Source: Isoetes taiwanensis
Taxonomy: Eukaryota; Streptophyta; Lycopodiopsida; Isoetales; Isoetaceae
Assembly: GCA_021234155.1 (NCBI GenBank)
Contig: JAJEKV010000056.1
Coordinates: 6,974,618 to 7,038,617 of the forward strand
Direction: 5' to 3'
Length of the DNA stretch: 64,000 nucleotides
In this document: positions 1 to 7,639 of the stretch, piece after piece
Layout of the letters: each line of letters begins with the position of its first letter
Position numbering within the stretch: the first letter of the stretch is position 1
The notes under the pieces: generated by a model
What the model saw: the letters and a program-made list of their open reading frames with translations, nothing else
Database searches by the model: none
What the model was told of the DNA's origin: nothing
Program-made: the position numbers and the translations under genes

Positions 1-14
1 TAGGGGACGTCACA
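1..14 (+). repeat. End of 5' LTR of element A
   Basis: The first 14 bases, ending in GACGTCACA, equal the end of the 3' LTR at 53967-53980. A primer-binding site follows directly, so this is the 5' LTR/internal boundary. Confidence 0.9.
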
Positions 15-15
15 G

Positions 16-27
16 TGGTATTAGAGC
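16..27 (+). promoter_or_regulatory. Primer-binding site, initiator tRNA-Met type
   Basis: TGGTATTAGAGC differs by one base from TGGTATCAGAGC, the usual plant retroelement site complementary to the 3' end of initiator tRNA-Met. It lies one base after the LTR end, where minus-strand cDNA synthesis would be primed. Confidence 0.85.
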
Positions 28-237
28 AATGTTCTTGGAGACCAAGAGCAAAGCACTGGCCATGCTCCCAGTAGTACTAACTTGATAGGATCCTTAAACC
101 TCGAAAAATGGGAAAATTTTTTCTCATTTTTGTAGTTTATGCTAAGCTAGTAACAGTTAAAATGAATGAAAACATAAAAAGGCTAAAAAAAAAAAAAAAA
201 AAAAAAATTGGTGAGCCAACCTTCAAAAAGTAGGGTG

Positions 238-304
238 GTCTCACACGTCGCGCCAGGACAGATAATGAGAATCTGATTTTCGGGCTGGGCGCCATGTGTG
301 AGAC
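238..304 (+). repeat. Palindromic hairpin A-1
   Basis: Arms GTCTCACACGTCGCGCC and GGCGCCATGTGTGAGAC pair with few mismatches around a roughly 33-nt centre. First of four copies in element A, upstream of the TATA box of the H3-like gene. Confidence 0.85.
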
Positions 305-438
305 ATTCAGCTTGAACACGCTAAAAAGTTATAAATCACAGAAAAATAACTTGATAATTCTAAATTTAAGCTAAGAAGTAGAAGAATTGGCATGTTATAT
401 GCTTAGAAAGTACAAAATTTAGCAGCGGGACCCACCAT

Positions 439-505
439 GTCTCACACGTCGCGCCAGGACAGAAAATGAACTTTTCATTATCGGTCTGGGCGCAACGTGT
501 GAGAC
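439..505 (+). repeat. Palindromic hairpin A-2
   Basis: Arms GTCTCACACGTCGCGCC and GGGCGCAACGTGTGAGAC are near-perfect reverse complements. The centre also pairs (AGAAAATGAA with TTCATTATC). It ends 77 bp before the TATA box at 583. Confidence 0.88.
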
Positions 506-582
506 CATGCTTGAATTTAGGTGTTCTAGGTGTTCCAGATGACCCCAAAAGGTAGTTTGAAATTTGACCTAAAACCGACCCC

Positions 583-590
583 TATAAATA
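583..590 (+). promoter_or_regulatory. TATA box of the H3-like gene (element A)
   Basis: TATAAATA lies 101 bp before the ATG at 684 and just after hairpins A-1 and A-2. Element B has TATAAATA (38951-38958, minus strand) at the same distance from the matching ATG. The conservation suggests an internal promoter separate from the LTR promoter. The role is inferred. Confidence 0.65.
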
Positions 591-683
591 GATCTAGGCG
601 CCCCCATTTTCGCGTCCTGTCCTTAGAAAATCTGCTCTTGTTGCCAAGGCGATCTTCTGGCGCATAGCTCGGATTGGCGAAAT

Positions 684-1918
684 ATGGCCCGACAAAAGCA
701 TCATTGGAAGCCCCGCCGAGGCTTAATCTTCCAGCCCAGTTGACCCACTCGATTCGAGGATACCCAAGAACGCCTTTTCCCAAGAAGGCTTAATCTTCAT
801 CCACCGAGGAGGCGTAATCGCACTGCAGCAACTGACAGAGGTCATAGGGGAGGAGCAGCCGGATGTCATGCACCGCATCCTCAAGAAATCGGCCGAGGAG
901 GACAGGAGGAGCAAGGAGGAGAACGGGAGCGAAGGGACAAACACCGCCGAGGAACAACCTAAGCTTGGGCCCGGCCGGCAGAAGCCGAGGAGAGAGAGGA
1001 GCAAATGGCACGGCTTAGCCCCGCTGAAGAAGCAGCACCTCGCGGCCGCTCATCGCCAGTATGAAGCCAAAGAGCGCCGCCGAGAGAGGAGGACAAAAAG
1101 ACGGAAGGACGAGCCAACCACAGTCGGCGAGCCGAAGAGGAAGAGGGCCAAAGGCATTAAGGCGGGCAAGAGAACAGTTGTGAAGGTTGGTAAGCGAGCG
1201 AAAGGTCCCGTCATCAATGAGCCATCAGGCGAGCAGACCCCGCCTTCTACCGACGACTCGGACGAAGATTACGTCCCCAACACTGAGGGGGCAAGCTCTT
1301 CAAAACCCCCGGTCGTGGAGAAGGAAGGTGGCACCTGAGCAGGAGCATCCCGGGCAGGCGCCGAAGCCCCCACCTTTCCCGACGTGGGATAGGGTTAGAG
1401 CCCCGCGACCACAACGGGAGGCATACGTGATAGACCCCGTCAAGGTCTATCAGAAGAAGATCAAGGAGCACAACGCCTACATGGCAAAGTGGGAGGCATA
1501 CAATGCTTACTACCAGGAGCACAGGGTGAGAACAATTGAAGGCGGATACCCGACAAAAAGCCAGACCCTGAAGCCGCCGCCACCCAGGCCCAAGCCTCCC
1601 AGAGCACCAGGAAAGAAGCGGACCAACAGCAATCAGAAGGAGCAGAGAGCCCTCAAGGAAATCCGGCACTTCCAGCGAAGTTACGGACTCTTGATCCCCC
1701 GGGCACCGTTTCAACGCTTGGTCCGAGAGGTTATGCAAGAGTATAACACAGACATGCGGGTGACCGACGAAATGTTGCTGTGCCTACAGGAGGCAGCAGA
1801 GCAAAAACTGGTGCAGCACTTTGAAGATTCGACGGTCTGCACAGTTCACGCGAAGAGGGTCACACTCATGAGACAGGATATGCATCTGGCTAGACACATC
1901 AAGGGAGAACGCCCTTGA
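684..1918 (+). CDS. Retrotransposon-encoded histone H3-like protein (element A), frameshifted
   Basis: The last ~90 codons (about 1650-1918) encode a histone H3 fold. The alpha-N region reads 'EIRHFQRSYGLLIP', then 'RAPFQRLVREV', 'LQEAAEQKLVQHFED' and 'HAKRVTLMRQDMHLAR', ending at 'IKGERP' exactly where H3 ends. Loop 1 has canonical H3 length, not the longer CENH3 length; 'EIRHFQ' and 'LLIP' are CENH3-like. Before the fold are a Lys/Arg/Glu-rich segment (from about 868), an acidic patch 'STDDSDEDY', and a conserved 'EHRVRTIEGGYPTK' linker. The start at 684 (MARQKHHWKPRR) is chosen because it lies 101 bp after TATA and resembles an H3/CENH3 tail; 868 is the next ATG in the main frame. The frame changes near 735 and near 1330, both in CAG/CTG-rich sequence. 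H3 folds pair with H4 in nucleosomes; a role on element chromatin or cDNA is inference. Confidence 0.9.
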
Positions 1919-2061
1919 ACTTCTTGTAAATAATGGAAATTTTTGTTAATATAAAGAATTTTTGTGTAAATAATATGTTTAATCTTGCTAATTAGGTTAA
2001 GATATTGAATTCTGGTTTTTGTTTTAGTAAAATTGGACTTTTTGAGCAAAACTGAGACGAT
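1919..2061 (+). terminator. AT-rich 3' region of the H3-like gene
   Basis: Directly after the stop, about 120 bp of AT-rich sequence (AAATAATGG, TAATATAAAG, TAAATAATATG) resembles a plant polyadenylation region. The next hairpin follows. With the TATA box at 583 this would make a self-contained transcription unit. Inferred from composition only. Confidence 0.4.
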
Positions 2062-2128
2062 GTCTCACACGTCGCGCCAGGACAGAAAATGAACTTTCCA
2101 TTTTCGGGCTGGGCGCAACGTGTGAGAC
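2062..2128 (+). repeat. Palindromic hairpin A-3
   Basis: Same arms as A-2; the centre reads AGAAAATGAA...CATTTTCGGG. It lies between the H3-like gene and ORF-B. Confidence 0.88.
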
Positions 2129-2228
2129 CATGCCCAAATAGGCCCAAAACTACCTAACTCGACGAGTCCAGTAAGATTAGACCCTTAGATCACCCAAATT
2201 GATCAAGTTTAGCCCATTTAGAGCCCAT

Positions 2229-2295
2229 GTCTCACATGTCGCGCCAGGACAGAAAATGAACTTTTCATTATCGGTCTGGGTGCAACGTGTGAGAC
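2229..2295 (+). repeat. Palindromic hairpin A-4
   Basis: Arms GTCTCACATGTCGCGCC and GGTGCAACGTGTGAGAC; the changes mostly keep pairing. It ends 138 bp before the TATA box of ORF-B. Confidence 0.86.
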
Positions 2296-2433
2296 CTCGC
2301 AGCAATTCTTCACCATGCCATACCCAAATGATAAAAGTAGTCTTCAAACTCTCAATTGCACCTCTTAATAGATCAGAATCGCCCAATCCCAGTAAATTCT
2401 AGGTCATCCAAAAATTAGGGTTTTCCCCTTTTC

Positions 2434-2441
2434 TATAAATA
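2434..2441 (+). promoter_or_regulatory. TATA box of ORF-B (element A)
   Basis: TATAAATA lies 115 bp before the ATG at 2556. Just upstream is ATTAGGGTTTTCCCC, the complement of a telo-box-like AAACCCTAA, a motif common in plant promoters. Element B has CTATAAAG at the same distance before its ORF-B. Confidence 0.62.
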
Positions 2442-2555
2442 GGTCCCCCAATTCCCATTTGGCACCCTACAAGTTTGCTCTCCACTGCTTAGGCGATCTT
2501 CCAGCTCCTTGAGGCGCTTCTGCATCTGTTTGCTAGTCTCTTCTTCGCTAGATCA

Positions 2556-4075
2556 ATGGCCACTGCTGACTTCAGGCGATGGTACAGCGCCAGTGCCCAT
2601 GCTGCCGAGGCGGATGTCAATGACATCTTCCGAGTCTTTGGGAAAGAAATAGATGTCCAAGCCACTTTGAATGCAACCCCAGCATATAGACGAGTTTTAG
2701 CAGAGTTCCAAGCTAGGGTAGGACCCTCCCTCGTCCAGCTCCCCCCTTGCATAGGCTATTTTGTTCCCCGCCCATCCCTTCAAGCAGCCTTGGGTGATGT
2801 CCCGAACATCGCCAAGTACTTGACTAACAAGGCGCAGAGGCTGCCAGACTACATGGTCCTGACAGTTGACAGGACCAAATATTTCTCCTACACCGCCGCC
2901 CTAGCTATTTTCCTATCCCACCGTGCCGAAAACCCAATGGGGGAAACCTCTATCCCTCCGATGGAGGTGGACCCCATAGCAATCCAAGCAGAAGAGCAGA
3001 TGTTTTTGCAGTACCAGCAGGAGCAAGAAGGAAGAGAAGAAGAAGAGGAGTCGGACGACGAAGAGTACACGGAGCTCGACTCAGACAAAGAACGGCGCCA
3101 AGCAGAGGAGGAGCTGGCCAACATCGAGCGGAGCCGGCAGACCCTCAGAGTCGCTCCACCACTTGGGCTAGGCATCACAAGCCTAGCCCCCATCATCATC
3201 AACGGAGAGGAGTATCTACTCCTCAGTGACATACAGAATCTTTCCGAATGCAGGGAGAGGGAGCTCCGGCTTGATGAGTTGCTGCACCAACTACGACAAA
3301 GAATCGGATTTGCGACTTCATCGTCCCTGGAGCCTCGAACTTTCCGCTCCCAGTGCGGCCGACACCTGCATTGAGGGAGTCGACTCCACATCCGCACTCC
3401 ACATAGAAAGATAAGACAAAGTTATGGAGGCCGAGACCGCCATCGGAAGAAGAGTTCCTCGCCATCCGAGAACGGATGGGGATCGAGGGCAAGACCACCA
3501 GCATCTTGATGCCGAGCCCCTCGACACCACCTCCAAAGAAGGGGAGCGGGGAATCGACATCAGCGAAGTCGACTCCACAATGCGCACTCACCAGAGCCGA
3601 CCGAGGTAGAGATCGACGAAGCACGGACGGCATAGAGCCGAGGCCAAGCAAGTGGGGAATCATCTCGACACACAACGGCAGTGTCACGAGGTATTACCTG
3701 CCTCCGCTGGATGGGAGAATAGCGGTGATACACCGCAAATTCAGCCCACGAGGAGAAGAAGGAGTGTTCATGCTTATTGCACTCGTGCTTGGCCGGACAT
3801 GCTCGAATAGCGGCAAATGTCGACTATGCTGTCCCTAGTAAAGAGAGCAATGGCACTTGACCTCTTCGACTTACTGCGTGCCCTACCGACCATCAGGGAA
3901 GATTGGCGGTAATCGCGCCTACACCTCCGATCGTTGTGGTGGAAGAGTTGGTGACGGCCTTCCTTGTATGGGGCGTCGATCAATGTCGCTTAGGAACTTG
4001 GGACACTCCATAGGAATGGCCCAAGTTAAGAAGTTCCTTGAGGACAACCCATCTTACCGGCGATTCCAAGATTAG
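2556..4075 (+). CDS. ORF-B, unknown protein conserved in H3-carrying chromoviruses (element A)
   Basis: I do not recognise this family. It opens with 'MATADFRRWYSASAHAAEAD' and reads uninterrupted for 272 codons to 3374, then continues in other frames to a stop at 4073-4075. Visible blocks: an N-terminal domain of ~120 residues with 'LPPCIGYFVP'; a Glu-rich stretch around residues 155-185; a block 'GEEYLLLSDIQNL' then 'CRERELRLDELLHQLR'; a block 'LDGRIAVIHRKFSPRGEEG' (about 3705-3765); and a C-terminus 'AQVKKFLEDNPSYRRF'. Each has a counterpart in element B in the same order (36759-35351). No membrane segment, protease or zinc-finger motif is evident. It lies between the H3-like gene and gag on the same strand. 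An H3 partner or a chromatin or particle protein are guesses only. Confidence 0.72.
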
Positions 4076-4241
4076 TAGACTCTTGATCCCGGAGATTTTT
4101 GTACTAAAATATTATATAATATAAATATAATTTCTTTTGCACTTTAAATGTTTTGTTGATGTATTTTGTTCCCAACTATACCAACAAACATAAACGATGC
4201 AAGAGAACAAGTAAAACTAACCATATAGCCACGAATTACTT
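4076..4241 (+). terminator. AT-rich tail of ORF-B and gag leader
   Basis: After the ORF-B stop, 4100-4140 is strongly AT-rich (AATATTATATAATATAAATA), as after the H3-like gene. It may hold polyadenylation signals. The end approaches the conserved gag acceptor-like site. Confidence 0.35.
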
Positions 4242-4251
4242 GTGTATGCAG
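4240..4251 (+). promoter_or_regulatory. Conserved splice-acceptor-like site at the start of gag
   Basis: TGTGTATGCAGCTAGAG in A matches TGTGCATGCAGCTAGAG in B (near 35200, minus strand). The gag frame opens here without an in-frame ATG in A (nearest upstream stop 4218-4220), so a spliced leader could supply the start. Inference from two copies. Confidence 0.4.
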
Positions 4252-6274
4252 CTAGAGGCCTAGGCTCAGGGGAACGACAACGTCGAGACCATATGGAAGA
4301 ACAGAGTCCGCCCAGGCCACCCCCGGCAAGAAACCTGTTTGAGGAATTTGGACCCATAACCCCAGAAGAGGAAATATCACAGATGAGGATGGACCTCGAG
4401 CAGATAAAGGCCTTGCTGGCCGCACAAGCAGGAATGGGTTCGGTGGGCAATGCTCAGTTGCCGCAAGCATCAGCTCGGAAAACAGGAAGGGACAAGAAGA
4501 GAAGCAAGAGAAGGAGGTCCTCCAGCTCGGAATCCTCCGACTCAAGTTCAGATTCAGACTCCGACTCAGAGGAAGAGGAAGAGCAGGCCCAGGACCGAAC
4601 AGATGGAAGGCAAAGGAACACTGCAGATGCAAGGCAGAGGGACACCATATAGATGGACGACAAAGGGACACCAGAGCCTCTGACTACCAGAAGAAGGTAG
4701 ATTCTGCACTGGGCAATGTATGGAAGGCCCGGAAACTCGAACAATTCTCGGGGGAGAACAGGTCAGGATTAGAAGCAGAGGCATGGCTGGACGAAATGAG
4801 TGAGTACGGCAATGCCTATGGCATGAAGGATAAGGACAAAGGCAGAGTGGCAACAGCCAACTTGAAAGAAGCCGCACGGATTTGGTGGAAGGGTTATGCA
4901 AAGGCCCATGGGTTGAGCAGGGATGCTTGCAGGTTGAGGAAGTTTGCTAAAGCCTTCAAGCGCCATTACGTCCCAAGAGAGCACAAGTCCAGCATGATGC
5001 AACAGTTCTACAGGTTGCAACAGGGAAACAAATCAGTCCAGAAATATACAGAGGAATTCATGAGGTTAAGGCTTTATGTGCCAAGGTTGGGTGAAAAGCA
5101 TGCAGTAGAGAGCAACATTGAGGGGCTGAATGAGGAGATCTGCAAGCTTGTAAGGGCAATAAACCCTAAGATAGTATCAGAAGCAGAGTCCAAGGCAATA
5201 AGCTTGCAAGGGACAGGACCTCAGAATAGCGGGCAGAGGCCGCAGTATTACCAGGATAAAGGCAAAGCAACAGGGAGTTATAGCCCTAGGGCAGCCAGTC
5301 CAGGTCCAGCTAGAGCCCCATATGGTGGCAATCAGGGAAAGCAGCAAGAGAAGAAACAGGTGTCCTTCAAGGACAAGCAGGAAGGGTCAAACTACTCCAG
5401 GTGCTTCCAGCCAGGCCATAGGATAGTGAACTGCCCCTACGTCATGAGTGCAGCGCTAGCGGAGTTGGGAGATTGGGACACTCTATCTGACGACGACGGC
5501 GAGGCAGCCCGCGACTACATCCAAGGTGAGTGTCATATCTTTGCCGCAATAGACACAGAGCAAGCAGAGAGCCAGTATAAGGTAATTTCTATAGTAGGGA
5601 AGGCCAAGGCCAAGTCTTTCATAGTCCTGATAGACTCAGGAAGTAGCCATAACTTTGCATCCCCCAGAATGGTTGAAATGTTGAAGTTGAAACCACTAAA
5701 GTCAAAGCCAAGGCCCGTTGTCTTAGCAAGTGGAGCAGTAAGGCAGACGGCAGGCAAGAGAATTAACTTCGACATCGACTTGCCGGGGATTAATATCCAG
5801 ATGGGGGCAGAAGTAATGGGCATTGGCAAGTATGACCTGATCATAGGAATGGAGTATCTTGGGCCAGCAGGGGCCATTATTGATTGTGGAAAGCGGAAGG
5901 TGACCTTCCCAACACCCGACGGCAAGATCATTGAGATCACAGGTAAAGAAGTTGTTCCCATCATGCAGTGTATGTCTTCTAAACGCCTGTTCAAGTGCAT
6001 CAAGAGCGAGCAGGTAGCATACATTTTCAAGCTTGAGATTGATGAGCCAGAGTCAGAAGAAAGCGAAGAAGACAAGGTGCTCAGCAAGTTGCCGAAGCAA
6101 ATAGCTAAGCTGATCACGGAGTTCCATGATCTCTTCCCAGATGAAATCAAGCAGCTTCCTCCTTATAGGGGAGTCGAGTGTGAGATAGCACTCGAACCAG
6201 GAACGAAGCCGACAAGCAAAGCCCCATACAGAATGACGACGCAGGAGTTGACGGAGCTAAAGCGTCAAGAAGAA
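4242..6274 (+). CDS. Gag-protease region of element A
   Basis: Encodes structural Gag followed by the aspartic protease that would cut the polyprotein. The N-terminal part (4242-4652) holds '[15 protein letters not shown]', a basic run and a long Ser/Asp/Glu tract. After a frame change near 4650-4680 the capsid region follows ('[10 protein letters not shown]', '[18 protein letters not shown]', typical of plant Ty3 Gag). A zinc-knuckle remnant '[12 protein letters not shown]' near 5400 lacks its first Cys. The protease active site is '[11 protein letters not shown]' (DSG) near 5620-5655. Sequence linking to RT ('[17 protein letters not shown]') ends the block. Element B carries the same order. 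The frame change falls beside CAG-rich sequence and may be an artefact. Confidence 0.88.
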
Positions 6275-6580
6275 GGATGGCAGTTTAAGGATGTGCATAG
6301 ACTATAGACAGTTGAACAAGCACACCATGAAGAACAAGTATGCGCTTCCCAGATCAGATGATTTGATGGATCAACTCCAAGGTGCAAAGGTCTTCTCCAA
6401 AATCGAGATCCGGATAAAGGAAGAAGATATCCATAAAACCGCCTTCAGAACGCGGTATGGGCATTATGAGTTTACGGTAATGCCTTTTGGCTTATCAAAC
6501 GCCCCCGCGACGTTCATGAGGCTCATGAACGACATCTTCAGGGAGTTCTTAGACACCTTTGTGATTATATTCTTTGACGA

Positions 6581-6696
6581 CATTTTGGTGTATAGCAGAT
6601 CCTTTGAAGAGCACGTACAACACTTAAGGAGAGTGCGACATTTTGGTGTATAGCAGATCCCTTGAAGAGCACGTACAACACTTAAGGAGAGTGCTG
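6581..6696 (+). repeat. 58-bp tandem duplication in RT
   Basis: Units 6581-6638 and 6639-6696 are nearly identical (one internal change) and cover the end of the FFDD motif and the next helix. Element B has a single copy. Confidence 0.9.
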
Positions 6697-7634
6697 GAGA
6701 AATTGAAGAGGCACCAGTTGTACGCCAAGTTGTCGAAGTGTCACTTCGCAACGGAGAGGGTGGAATACCTGGGTCATCTGATATCAGCAGAAGGAATTTC
6801 GACGGACCCTGCCAAGATTGAAGCAGTGATTCAGTGGCCGGCACCGAAGAATGTGCATGAGGTCAGAAGTTTTCTCGGCCTAGCAGGGTACTACAGGAAG
6901 TTCGTGAAGAACTTTGCTAAGATAGCGGCCCCGCTAACAGACTTGACGAGGGCGGAAAAGGTGAAAGATTGGGCAGAGCATTGGCACAAGAAAGCCCAAG
7001 CAGGGTTTGAATTGTTGAAGGAAGCTTTAACAACCGCCCCAGTCTTAACCCTGCCGGACCCAGAGAAAGATAAGCTTGTAGCCACAGATGCGAGTAAGAT
7101 AGCTACAGGTGCAGTGCTCATGCAAGAAGAGCGTGTGGTAGCGTATGACTCCAGGAAGATGAACGACGCCGAAACGCGCTACCCGACGCACGATCAGGAG
7201 TTGCTTGCGGTTGTCAGGGCATTAAGAATTTGGAGGCACTATCTTTTGGGAAGGAAGTTCCAATTGGATACAGACCATCAGAGCCTCCAGTATGTATTCA
7301 CGCAACCACACCTCAACCTGAGGCAGAGAAGGTGGATGGAGTTCCTTGAAGAGTATGACTTTGATATAGTCTACAAGCCAGGGAAGCTCAACATGGTAGC
7401 GGATGCACTTTCAAGGCATCCCCTGACAACTAGAGTGCATTGCAATGCAATTTCGACACTCTCCAGCGACTTTGGTAAGAAGATTGAGGAGTCATTGCCA
7501 ACGGATGTGGATTTCAGGGAAGTATGGGCAAGCCTCTCTAGGGAGGCTAGAACAGATAAAGAGCGGGAAGCCTTCAAACATTATAAGAAGGAGGGCAACC
7601 TGTTATACCATAAGAACAAGCTGTGCGTGCCCGA

Positions 7635-7639
7635 ATTAT
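7635..7639 (+). repeat. Left target-site duplication of array C
   Basis: ATTAT, matching ATCAT at 50169-50173 with one change. With one copy removed, the integrase codons of element A read through (CCC GAA TCA TCA GGG). Confidence 0.85.

Larger units (their letters stand above)
6275..7639 (+). pseudogene. Reverse transcriptase and RNase H of element A, damaged
   Basis: The polymerase part of pol. RT shows '[11 protein letters not shown]', '[19 protein letters not shown]' and catalytic 'FFDDILVYS' near 6571. Compared with element B it lacks about 25 residues before 'KKKDG' and seven residues ('LRSGYHQ') near 6405, and a 58-bp tandem duplication just after FFDD shifts the frame. RNase H follows with its acidic residues intact ('[11 protein letters not shown]', '[10 protein letters not shown]', 'DTDHQSLQY'). 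The frame then reaches the start of integrase ('[13 protein letters not shown]') and stops abruptly at 7639, where array C is inserted. The damage means this RT is inactive. Confidence 0.9.

Noticed and set aside
185-207. Poly-A run as a LINE or retrocopy tail
   Set aside because: No retrocopy body or target duplication adjoins it. It lies inside the 5' leader of element A.
684-1918. H3-like gene as a chance host histone insertion into element A
   Set aside because: The same gene, promoter spacing and hairpins occupy the same place in independent element B, with no flanking duplication around the gene.
684-1918. Calling the H3-like protein a CENH3
   Set aside because: Loop 1 has canonical H3 length and the helix 2 end reads FED as in canonical H3. 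Only 'EIRHFQ' and 'LLIP' look CENH3-like.
238-2295. CRISPR-like array of direct repeats
   Set aside because: Irregular spacing with genes between the repeats, strong inner palindromes, and a eukaryotic transposon context.
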